Source: JANQRA01 sp035550735
GTDB lineage: Bacteria > Actinomycetota > Acidimicrobiia > Spongiisociales > ZC4RG35
Assembly (NCBI GenBank): GCA_035550735.1
Contig: DASZOM010000001.1
Location: 10,545-74,544 of the forward strand
DNA: 64,000 nucleotides
Direction of reading: 5' to 3'
The translations under genes were made by a program, and so were the position numbers. Positions within the stretch are counted from its first letter, which is position 1; every line of letters begins with the position of its first letter. Shown here one piece after another: positions 57,202-64,000 of the stretch. The notes below the pieces were generated by a model that worked only from the letters and a program-made list of their open reading frames with translations, made no database searches and was not told the DNA's origin.

Positions 57202-58497
57202 GTGCACTTCATAGCCTCGATGCGTTCGCTCGGGCCTCGTTACGTCGCGCTGTGGGTCGGTCAGACCATCAGTCAGTTCGGCACGTACATCGCATACCTG
57301 ACGGTGCCCCTCCTCGTCCTCCACATCCAGGAGGCGGTTGGCTCGGAGAACACCCTCGACTTCGCCATCGCCTACTCCCTCGAGACCGCCCCCACGCTTC
57401 TCGTCGGCCTGGTGGGAGGTGTCCTGCTCGACCGCATCCATCTCCGCCCGGTGATGATCGCCACCGACCTGCTCCGAGCCTGCGCCTTCTTCTACCTGGC
57501 CGCCGGTGTCGGGACCTACGGGGTGGGCACCGTCTTCGCCGTGGCGTTCGTCGTCGGCTCGATGACGACTCTGTTCGACGGCGCCCTGTACGCCATGATC
57601 CCGGCGCTGGTCCCCAAGGAGCGCTACTCCGACGCCAACTCGTTCATCACCGCCTCCATCCAGGCCAGCTTCGCATTCGGGCCCCTGGTAGCCGGTGTGA
57701 TCGCCTTCCTGTTCGCCGGCCCCCAGCTGGGTTTGTTCATCAACGGGGTGACATTCGTGCTGTCCGCCTGGAGTCTCAAATACGTGGGCCGGGTCAGCCA
57801 CCATCGCGAGCAGGGCGATCGGGCGCCTTTCCTGACCGAGTTCGTCGCCGGGATGAGACGGATCTGGGAGGAGCCCAGACTCCGCATCTCCACCATCTCG
57901 GCTGCGGTGCCCAACTTCGTGATGGGCTTCATGGAGGCGACGTTCGTTGTCCTCTTCACGGTGGTCATCGGCACCCAGACCGAAGCCGAGATGGGAGTCC
58001 TCCTCTTCTTCATGGGGCTCGGTGGTCTGATCGGGGCCCTGTTCGCCCCCAGGGTGACCAGGGTCTTCGGACTCGGGCGCGCCATGGTCATGGGTCTCAG
58101 CCTTGCCGGGGTGACCTTGTTCGCCTTCATGTTCACCACATACGGCGTCCTTCCCATGGTGCTGTTGGCGTTGTTCATGTTCGGCGTGTCTGTGATCAAC
58201 ATCCCCCTCGCCACCATCCGCCAGATCTTTGCCGGCGAGGCCACCCTGGGCAGGGTGATCACCGCGGCCAGGGCCATCGGCTGGGCCACCCTTCCCCTCG
58301 GTGCCCTGGTAGGCGGTTGGCTGGGGAACACCGAGACGACCTATCCCTGGATCGCCCGCTTGTTCCCGCTGATCCTGATGGCTTGCGCCCTCTGGTTGTT
58401 CACCACGGTGATCTGGTCGGACACCTTCGGGCCGGAGTACCAGCAGGGCGCCCACGAGCGCCCGGCGACACCAAGGCGGCCGGCCGCCGCCGACTAG
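57202..58497 (+). CDS. MFS transporter, DHA3-like
   Basis: The 431-residue protein has twelve hydrophobic segments. The N-terminal half carries 'LWVGQTISQFGTYIAYLTVPLLV' and the motif-A-like loop 'GVLLDRIHLRPVMI'; the second half repeats 'FAPRVTRVFGLGRAMVMG'. This is typical of the MFS_3 (enterobactin exporter / macrolide efflux) group. The start is GTG at 57202, with a possible ATG at 57220. Its stop is three bases from the convergent channel gene. The substrate is unknown. Confidence 0.88.
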   Translation: MHFIASMRSLGPRYVALWVGQTISQFGTYIAYLTVPLLVLHIQEAVGSENTLDFAIAYSLETAPTLLVGLVGGVLLDRIHLRPVMIATDLLRACAFFYLAAGVGTYGVGTVFAVAFVVGSMTTLFDGALYAMIPALVPKERYSDANSFITASIQASFAFGPLVAGVIAFLFAGPQLGLFINGVTFVLSAWSLKYVGRVSHHREQGDRAPFLTEFVAGMRRIWEEPRLRISTISAAVPNFVMGFMEATFVVLFTVVIGTQTEAEMGVLLFFMGLGGLIGALFAPRVTRVFGLGRAMVMGLSLAGVTLFAFMFTTYGVLPMVLLALFMFGVSVINIPLATIRQIFAGEATLGRVITAARAIGWATLPLGALVGGWLGNTETTYPWIARLFPLILMACALWLFTTVIWSDTFGPEYQQGAHERPATPRRPAAAD

Positions 58498-58500
58498 GGG

Positions 58501-59586
58501 TCAGCCCTGGCTGAAAGCGGTCGCCTGTGTCAGCGGGTTGAGGTCGCCCAACGACTCTGCGACCACCACCAGGTCGTCACCAGGCTCGAACACGAAGTCG
58601 GTGGCCAGGTTGGACATGGTTTGGCCGTCCCGGGTCACCGCGAGCAGGGTGGCACCATGGTCGCGACGCAGCATCGTGGACGCCTCGTCGATCGGCTTGC
58701 CCAGGAACTTGTCCGGCAGGTTCACCCGGTAGAGCTCCGAGCCCTCGCCCCCCGAGACCAGATCGGTGACCAGCTCGGAGAGACCCGGGTAGAGAGCCGA
58801 CCTGGCGAGGAGATGTGAGGCCAGCTTGGACGTCACCATGATCTCGTCGACCTTGGTTCGGCGGAAATGGACCACGTGGTCGGGATTGTTGACCTCGGCG
58901 ACCGTGCGGACATGCGGCGCCACCGTCTCTATGGCGAGCAGGGTGAGGATCGACGCCATGTCGGCCTCGTTCGACCCGTCCACCGGGCAGATGATGGCGG
59001 TGCTGGCATGCTCGATCCCGGCCCGGATGAGGTCGCCCTCGTTGGAAGGCGAGCCACGCACGAAATAGACGTCGCCACCGGCCGGATTGCGCTCGGCCTC
59101 ATGGAGGAGCACCAACTTGACGTCGTAATCGTCGCCACCCAGCTCGGTGACGAGGTCACGAGCAGTGGCATTCCACCCGCAGATGACGACATGGTCCCTG
59201 TATCCCGACGCTCCCATTCCTTGTCCCTCCTTGAGCAGGAAATCTATGACAAAACCGACGAGCGCGCCGGTGATGGTGGCGACGATGGCCACACCGAACA
59301 ACCCGAGGATCCAGCCCATGGCCCATCCGGCGAGACCGGACACATAGGACGCGTCACCCTGGCCGAAGACGGTGGTGACCGACCAATGGAAGGCAGCACC
59401 GAAATCGGACAGGGAGCGCGGTGTCTCGGCCAGCCAGACGACCGTCGCCGCCACGATCAGGACCACGGCCAGACCTGTGACCAGCGAGGCGAAGAACCTC
59501 CGATCCATCTTCTCCGTGACCCGTTTGACGTGCCACGACATCCTTCGCAGGAACGGGGAGTCGATCAGAGACCGGAGCTTCACCAC
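58501..59586 (-). CDS. Two-TM ion channel with RCK/TrkA domains, atypical selectivity filter
   Basis: The 361-residue protein has TM1 (about 33-52), a pore loop with 'TTVFGQGD' (71-78), TM2 (about 86-117), an RCK-N domain starting 'HVVICGWNATARDLVTEL' and a C-terminal TrkA-C domain ('YRVNLPDKFLGKPIDEASTM'). The layout is that of a MthK-like potassium channel. The filter, normally T-V-G-Y/F-G-D, reads V-F-G-Q-G-D, so potassium selectivity is doubtful. The nucleotide loop is CGWN rather than GxGxxG. The start is GTG at 59586. A 52-residue gene with a strong ribosome site lies just upstream. Confidence 0.88.
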   Translation of the reverse strand: MVKLRSLIDSPFLRRMSWHVKRVTEKMDRRFFASLVTGLAVVLIVAATVVWLAETPRSLSDFGAAFHWSVTTVFGQGDASYVSGLAGWAMGWILGLFGVAIVATITGALVGFVIDFLLKEGQGMGASGYRDHVVICGWNATARDLVTELGGDDYDVKLVLLHEAERNPAGGDVYFVRGSPSNEGDLIRAGIEHASTAIICPVDGSNEADMASILTLLAIETVAPHVRTVAEVNNPDHVVHFRRTKVDEIMVTSKLASHLLARSALYPGLSELVTDLVSGGEGSELYRVNLPDKFLGKPIDEASTMLRRDHGATLLAVTRDGQTMSNLATDFVFEPGDDLVVVAESLGDLNPLTQATAFSQG

Positions 59587-59598
59587 AGCGGCGAGAAG

Positions 59599-59757
59599 TT
59601 AGTCCCGGCTCGACCCCCCTGTGCCCTGAAACGGGCGTCGCGGTGGGCTCTGCAGCGCCGCCTCGGCGCGCCGGCCCTCCCGGATGGTGCGGTGCAGGGC
59701 GGCCTCGGCCATCTTCACGGCCATCTCGATCTGAGCAAGCCTGGTGTCTACGAACAT
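59599..59757 (-). CDS. Small basic protein (52 aa) upstream of the channel gene
   Basis: From ATG at 59757 to TAA at 59599 the product is 52 residues: a helix rich in Met, Ala and Arg ('MAVKMAEAALHRTIREGRRAEAAL') and a Pro/Gly/Ser/Arg tail. It has the best ribosome site nearby (AAGGAG, five bases of spacing) and lies 12 bases before the channel GTG. No family is recognised. A real small protein is likely, but a leader peptide is the alternative. Confidence 0.6.
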   Translation of the reverse strand: MFVDTRLAQIEMAVKMAEAALHRTIREGRRAEAALQSPPRRPFQGTGGSSRD

Positions 59758-59870
59758 GAGCTCTCCTTGGTATCGGTTGCTGGCGAAGGTATGGCACCAA
59801 CCGCCGAGGGGAATCGGTGGGATGGGTCGATATTTGCCCGGCGATTGCCTAGATCGCGAGGCGAGCCCAC

Positions 59871-62444
59871 CTATCTGAGGACACCGGCGCTTCGAGCCGT
59901 GTTCGCCGCTTCGGATCGGCTGGCCGCACCGAGTTTGGCGAGGATCGCTGAGACGTGATGGTCGACCGTGCGGATCGAGATGAAGAGCCGGTCGGCGATC
60001 TCGGCGTTGGTCAGACCCTCGGAGAGGAGCTGGAGCACATCGGCCTGGCGACCGGTGAGGCCGAGGGGGTTGTCCCTGGTCTTTCGTTGCGGACCGCGGG
60101 GGACGCCCTTGACGCCTGCCGACTGCAGCTCGCTGCGCAATCTCGAGGCCAGAGGTGCCGCTCCCAGCCGATCGAGGATCGCCAGTGCCTCGATGCGCGC
60201 CTGGCTGTCACCGGTGTTCAATGCGACCGCCTCGTAATAGGGGATCCCCCTCGCAGCCCACCAGGAGGCGGCCTCTCGCCAGTCGCCGCCGGCGAGCAGC
60301 CGATAGGGCTCTGGAGCCATGTCGGAGAGGTCGTCCATCAGACCGGCGATGCGGAGCCACTGGCCCACCTCGGCACCGATCCAGGTCGCCCCGAGGCTGT
60401 AGGCAATGTCCCGAATCTCCTTGGCCCGGTCGAGTAGATGGCTTGGCACCTCCCCTCCCAGCCAGTGGTACTCGACGAGAACCGCAGCGGCAGGCCCGAG
60501 ACGCTGTATCTCGTCGGCCTTCTCCGCGAAGTCCATGGCTGCGAACACGTGAGCTGACGCCTCGGGGTCGCCCCTCCGGGCCAGCACCTTGGCCAGGGTC
60601 ATCGTCGATGTCGCTCGAGATGTGGCCAGGCTCACGGGGCTCTCCAGCACATCCCGACTCACCGCCTCGGCGAGGTCCCACTCCCCTCGATACTCATGCC
60701 AAAGGCCTTTCTCGGTTCGGGCATATGTCTCGAAGGTGGGCATCTCGGCCTCGTTGATGATCTCCATGGCCTGGTCGATCCATGCGATAGCCGTCTCCAG
60801 GTCCTTGAGATAGAGATAGCCCCAGGCGAGGTTGACACAGGCTCGGGCTGCCTCGTGACTCGCCCCCAGGGCCAACGACATCCGGTAAGCCTGCTCGATC
60901 TCGGTGACCCCCTCCGGATAGTGGTTGTTCATCAGCACCGAACCGACGTTGTTGAGGCTGTGCGCCCGCGGCTCGGAGGGACCGTCTCCCACCAGAGAGA
61001 ACACCTTGTCGGCGTAGGCGAGGGTCTCGGCCTCGTCATTTCCCAGCATGGCCAATTGGGACAGGGTGGAGTACGCCATCGCCAGCTGCAGCCCGCCGAC
61101 CCCGCCCAGGACGTCTGTCGCCTCTTCGGCGAGGGCGATGGCGTCCTGACGTCTGGCACCCACCCATGCGATGCGACTGGCGACAAGGAGCGAGTTGCCC
61201 AGCTTTTCGGGATCCCCGAGACGGCGTCTGATCTCGAGCGCATTCTCGATCAACTCGGAGCCGGCGTCCGTGTACAGGTACTCCTCGTATGCCCAAAGGT
61301 CGTAGTGATCGGCGAGCTGCTCGGGAGTCATCGCATCCAGGTACGGCTCGAGTGCTCGTAAATTGGCCACCGCCTCGACATGACTCTCCATGTCGGCCGC
61401 CCGTTTGGCGGCCGACGGGAGGATGCGAACGATCGACTCGGCATCCTCGGCCTCGCGGGCATGGTGGGCACAGCGGGCGAGGTCGAATCCGAGGCGCTCG
61501 CAGGCATGCAATGTCTCGAGATTGAGACGTCTTCTCTCCAACTCGGCGAGCTCCCCTTCCACCGCCCGTCGGGCCAACTCATGGCGAAACCTGAGCGCAT
61601 CTCCGTCGACCTCGAGGATCCCGGCGCTTTCACATTCGATAATGGCTTCGCCCGAGTCGCCCAGGACTTCGGTGACGATGGCGATCTCGATTCGCCCGGG
61701 CACCACTGCAGCCAGCTCGACCACGGCCCGCGCCGAATCGGAGAGACGTTGCACGCGACCGTTCACCGCGTCCCGGATGGAGAGAGGGACCGTCTCCCCT
61801 CCCGCCGCGATCGCCTCCGTCACGAAGAATGGGTTGCCCTTGGTGAGCTGCCACAAGCTGTCGACATCGACCGCGCCGGCGGCCAACTCGGTGACACTCT
61901 CCCTGCTCAGAGGGCGAAGGGGGATCCTCTCCACCACCCCATGTGGCAGGTCGCCGAGTGCGACCCGAAGCGGGTGATCGTCGCGAACCTCCCCGTCGCG
62001 ATAGGAGAGAACGAGGAGACCGTGGGTTCGGTCGATGCGCCGGCCGATGTACTTCACCAGGTCGAGGGTGGCCTCATCGGCCCAGTGCATGTCTTCGATC
62101 GCCATGACCGTCGGCCGAAGGCCACGGGAGAGCAACTCGAGAACGGCACGGAATGTCGCCTGGCGGTCATCGTCGCGCAGAGGGTTGTCGAGAGTCGGCT
62201 CGTCGAAGGCCATGTCCCAGATCGGGCCCAGGGGCTGGGCCGCCAGGAGATCGTCACAGCCACCCTGCAGGACGTGGGTGTCCGCCTGGTCGATGAAAGT
62301 CCTGATCAGAGTGGTCTTCCCGATCCCGGCCTCTCCCCGGATGAGGGCGACCCGGCCGCGGCCATTCCCTGCCTCGGCCAGCAGATCGTGAAGGGTGCGC
62401 AGCGCCTCGTCGCGCTCGAGGAGGATCACGCCGGGACCATACAT
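59871..62444 (-). CDS. Large ATP-binding LuxR-family regulator (LAL/MalT-like)
   Basis: The 857-residue protein has an N-terminal AAA-like ATPase with Walker A 'GEAGIGKT' (37-44) and Walker B 'VMAIEDMHW' (about 114-122), a long helical-repeat middle (TPR-like, about 330-760) and a C-terminal LuxR helix-turn-helix ('LTGRQADVLQLLSEGLTNAEIADRLF', then 'RTVDHHVSAILAKLG'). Such proteins are ATP- and ligand-gated activators. Its targets are not evident. The ATG at 62444 follows the PPOX gene by ten bases, so it is probably co-transcribed with it. Confidence 0.93.
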   Translation of the reverse strand: MYGPGVILLERDEALRTLHDLLAEAGNGRGRVALIRGEAGIGKTTLIRTFIDQADTHVLQGGCDDLLAAQPLGPIWDMAFDEPTLDNPLRDDDRQATFRAVLELLSRGLRPTVMAIEDMHWADEATLDLVKYIGRRIDRTHGLLVLSYRDGEVRDDHPLRVALGDLPHGVVERIPLRPLSRESVTELAAGAVDVDSLWQLTKGNPFFVTEAIAAGGETVPLSIRDAVNGRVQRLSDSARAVVELAAVVPGRIEIAIVTEVLGDSGEAIIECESAGILEVDGDALRFRHELARRAVEGELAELERRRLNLETLHACERLGFDLARCAHHAREAEDAESIVRILPSAAKRAADMESHVEAVANLRALEPYLDAMTPEQLADHYDLWAYEEYLYTDAGSELIENALEIRRRLGDPEKLGNSLLVASRIAWVGARRQDAIALAEEATDVLGGVGGLQLAMAYSTLSQLAMLGNDEAETLAYADKVFSLVGDGPSEPRAHSLNNVGSVLMNNHYPEGVTEIEQAYRMSLALGASHEAARACVNLAWGYLYLKDLETAIAWIDQAMEIINEAEMPTFETYARTEKGLWHEYRGEWDLAEAVSRDVLESPVSLATSRATSTMTLAKVLARRGDPEASAHVFAAMDFAEKADEIQRLGPAAAVLVEYHWLGGEVPSHLLDRAKEIRDIAYSLGATWIGAEVGQWLRIAGLMDDLSDMAPEPYRLLAGGDWREAASWWAARGIPYYEAVALNTGDSQARIEALAILDRLGAAPLASRLRSELQSAGVKGVPRGPQRKTRDNPLGLTGRQADVLQLLSEGLTNAEIADRLFISIRTVDHHVSAILAKLGAASRSEAANTARSAGVLR

Positions 62445-62454
62445 CTGTGCCGGC

Positions 62455-62946
62455 TCAGGCCTTCGTGACGGTCCGCTCGCCCTCGCCTGGCTTCCATATC
62501 GTGATCAACAGACGTTGGTCGACGAATTCGACAGAGGACGCCCCGACCAGGTCGGCCACGTAGAACGGGTCGAACACCTCGCCACGCAGGTCGAATCCGG
62601 TCGTCTCGAACAGGTCGGACGCGAAGCGGGCGTGGAAGTCCTTGTCCTGCAGGTTCACCGCCTCAGCCCACAACTTGACGTCACCATCGCCGACATAGGG
62701 GTCGATGGTCGCCGTGTGCAGACAGAAGCGGGGGTCACGCCCCAGGTCGCGGAACTTCGTGGTCCCCGGCATGCCGGTCACCACCAGCTGGTCTTCGAAG
62801 AAACCTGGCTCCACTGGACTGATCCTGGGGTAGCCATCGGAGCGGATCGTCCCGAGCATGCAGAGGTGCCCGGTCGCCCCGTGACGGCGGGCGAAGATCT
62901 CAGCGATGTGCGGCGCCTCTTCGGCGAATCGGCTCCAGGTCACCAT
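62455..62946 (-). CDS. Pyridoxamine 5'-phosphate oxidase-fold protein
   Basis: The 163-residue protein has the split-barrel PPOX fold: 'HLCMLGTIRSDGYPRISPVEPGFFEDQLVVTGM', 'TKFRDLGRDPRFCLHT' and 'KLWAEAVNL'. Relatives bind FMN or F420 and include F420-dependent reductases as well as pyridoxamine oxidases; which applies here is unclear. The ATG at 62946 has AAGGAGGTG upstream. It overlaps the acyltransferase gene by seven bases. Confidence 0.9.
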   Translation of the reverse strand: MVTWSRFAEEAPHIAEIFARRHGATGHLCMLGTIRSDGYPRISPVEPGFFEDQLVVTGMPGTTKFRDLGRDPRFCLHTATIDPYVGDGDVKLWAEAVNLQDKDFHARFASDLFETTGFDLRGEVFDPFYVADLVGASSVEFVDQRLLITIWKPGEGERTVTKA

Positions 62947-63617
62947 CGGCGACCACCTCCTTGTGTCGTCCCCAGTGTCGTCGCCACCCACCGTCCCCAT
63001 GTCCCGGTGAGCGCGTCCGCAGCCGCCCGGTCGGTTCCGGCCGGAATCATCGCAGGTCCGATGGTCACTCTGATTCGGCTGCGGTGCAACCGGTTGTCCA
63101 CCCCCAGGACGCGGTCGGTGCCTGCGATCGCCACCGGGACGAGCGGGACACCGGCCCTCGCCGCAAGCCATGCCGCCCCTCGCTTGGCACGAAGCGGGTC
63201 GAAGTTCCAATGCCGGGTTCCTTCCGGGAACAGACCCACGACGCCCCCGGCGGCGAGGTGGTCGAGCGCCTCCCTAACCGGTCCGAGTGGGACTCCCCCA
63301 CGTCGTATCGGGATCACGTCGAAGGCGACGAGGACGACATCGACCGTTCGGTAGTTGCCGAAGAGATCGACCAGGGCGAGAAAGCGGATCTTGCGTCGGT
63401 GCGCCGCAGCGATCAGGAAAGCGTCCAAGAAGGAGAAGTGGTTGGCGGCGATGACGAAGGGAGGGTTGGGGAAACCGCTACTCGCATCGATCCGGAGCCG
63501 CCACACCGCCCGGCCCACGGCCCGCACCAGAGCCGGCACCACCGCCCACATGAGCCTGCCCAGCCACCAAGGGTCGCGACGTGCAGGAGTCGGATTCGAT
63601 GCCCCGGTGACCGCCAT
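62940..63617 (-). CDS. 1-acyl-sn-glycerol-3-phosphate acyltransferase family (PlsC-like)
   Basis: The 225-residue protein carries the acyltransferase motifs NHxxxxD ('ANHFSFLDAF'), 'FPEGTRH' and 'GVPLVPVAIAGTDRV'. The N-terminal hydrophobic helix (about 18-36) would tether it to the membrane. It probably makes phosphatidic acid or acylates a related lipid. Its neighbours on the same strand are the PPOX and LuxR genes. Confidence 0.92.
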   Translation of the reverse strand: MAVTGASNPTPARRDPWWLGRLMWAVVPALVRAVGRAVWRLRIDASSGFPNPPFVIAANHFSFLDAFLIAAAHRRKIRFLALVDLFGNYRTVDVVLVAFDVIPIRRGGVPLGPVREALDHLAAGGVVGLFPEGTRHWNFDPLRAKRGAAWLAARAGVPLVPVAIAGTDRVLGVDNRLHRSRIRVTIGPAMIPAGTDRAAADALTGTWGRWVATTLGTTQGGGRRW

Positions 63618-63715
63618 GCCGTGAGGCTAGAACGTGGCACCCGGGACCCGGACGCCGAACCTCGGTCTGAGATCTGCCTGGCGATCGCCCGAGACAGCGG
63701 AAGTAGGGTGAACGG

Positions 63716-63916
63716 ATGGCCGGCAACTCGGGACGCAACGTGGGCATGGGTATCGCCGTCGGGATCGGGGTTGGAGCAGCCATCGGAGTCGCCCTCGACA
63801 ACCCAGGTGTCGGAATCGCTCTGGGGATCGCGATCGGTGCGGCCATGGGATCCCGATGGGAGTCGGGGGGAAACGGGCCGGGTGACGGCGACCGGCATGA
63901 TCCGCCATCCGAGTGA
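63716..63916 (+). CDS. Small glycine-zipper membrane protein (66 aa)
   Basis: Residues 7-45 are made of Gly, Val, Ala and Ile in a repeating pattern ('GMGIAVGIGVGAAIGVAL' and 'GVGIALGIAIGAAMG'), that is, two glycine-zipper helices, followed by a charged tail. The ATG has GTAGGGTG upstream. Glycine-zipper proteins of this form pack in membranes, but the role is unknown. Confidence 0.7.
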   Translation: MAGNSGRNVGMGIAVGIGVGAAIGVALDNPGVGIALGIAIGAAMGSRWESGGNGPGDGDRHDPPSE

Positions 63917-63931
63917 GCACGGTCCGTGCTC
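63915..63931. terminator. Short hairpin between convergent genes
   Basis: GAGCACG (63915-63921) and CGTGCTC (63925-63931) form a 7-bp stem with a three-base loop, between the glycine-zipper stop at 63916 and the truncated gene ending at 63950. It has no T-run. Bidirectional termination is possible. Confidence 0.35.
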
Positions 63932-63949
63932 GTGGTTGTGGAGCTGCTG

Positions 63950-64000
63950 CTAGCTCTCGCTGAAGTCGATGGAAAACGGGTTCCCGTCGGGATCGCTCAG
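63950..64000 (-). CDS. C-terminal end of a VOC/glyoxalase-like protein, cut by the window edge
   Basis: On the minus strand the frame enters at the right edge and reads 'LSDPDGNPFSIDFSES' to a TAG at 63950. DPDGN is the common late motif of vicinal-oxygen-chelate (glyoxalase/bleomycin resistance) proteins. Only 16 residues are visible, so the call rests on that motif. Confidence 0.5.
   Translation of the reverse strand: MSDPDGNPFSIDFSES

Noticed and set aside
61380..62468. Plus-strand frame of 362 codons opposite the LuxR-type regulator
   Set aside because: It is antisense to a gene with clear ATPase and HTH motifs; composition is Arg/Gly/Asp-rich as expected for a shadow.

Overview
This window is a gene-dense, high-GC stretch of an actinobacterial (Actinomycetota) chromosome. 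The main evidence is a complete Pup-proteasome set (arc/mpa, dop, pup, prcB, prcA, pafA, pafB, pafC) beside a tatB-tatC-helY cluster. It also carries the actinobacterial gcvH / FHA / MerR / DUF151 / MerR neighbourhood, a DUF4193-type acidic zinc protein, and a block running from a HAD phosphatase through nadK, recN, pyrG, xerD, scpA, scpB, rluB, cmk and der in the order known from Mycobacterium. A deep-branching class such as Acidimicrobiia is plausible, but that is inference and no marker in the window settles it. No prophage, insertion sequence, CRISPR array or restriction system is visible. The content is chromosomal housekeeping.

Layout. 1-5351: a truncated acetyltransferase, a two-subunit ABC exporter whose catalytic motifs are split asymmetrically between subunits, a lipoprotein amidase and a small membrane protein. 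5313-9310: phosphoglucomutase, galE, an orphan PAS histidine kinase and a tandem 35-bp repeat. 9321-13278: rnhB, an ECF sigma factor coupled to a GerMN/Gmad2 membrane protein, YqgE and threonine dehydrogenase. 13275-16038: an operon of a MerR regulator, a small nuclease-like protein with an apparent CTG start, gcvT and an alpha/beta hydrolase, preceded by a recognisable promoter and a perfect palindromic operator. 16152-23527: DUF151 nuclease, hpt, D-Ala-D-Ala carboxypeptidase, an FtsR-like MerR protein, FHA protein, gcvH, pgsA, a solute-binding protein and an aminotransferase. 23797-23873: tRNA-Pro(GGG).

24020-42888: a near-continuous run of about 24 minus-strand genes covering isoprenoid, nucleotide and aromatic synthesis, chromosome segregation, repair, NAD phosphorylation, mannosyl carrier lipid synthesis and lipid kinase functions, with very short spacers or overlaps. 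42888-46512: helY, tatC, tatB. A strong terminator at 46598-46631 separates these from the Pup-proteasome block (46670-55333). 55387-57141: trmI and several small membrane proteins. 57202-63617: MFS transporter, a two-TM channel with an unusual selectivity filter, a LuxR-type ATPase regulator, a PPOX-fold protein and an acyltransferase. The right edge cuts a VOC-like gene.

Translation in this genome relies heavily on coupling. About twenty neighbouring gene pairs overlap by four bases as NTGA (ATGA, GTGA, TTGA and one CTGA), which is used here to decide several starts. No gene-free stretch exceeds 300 bases. The longest are 23528-23796 (one long inverted repeat), 9105-9320 and 48895-49106 (related repeats), 46513-46669 (terminator) and 27207-27360 (one inverted repeat). 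I did not find a clearly new multi-gene system. The points most worth following up are the CTG-started nuclease-like gene, the MerR operator, the shared intergenic repeat family, the atypical channel filter and the sigma/GerMN pair.
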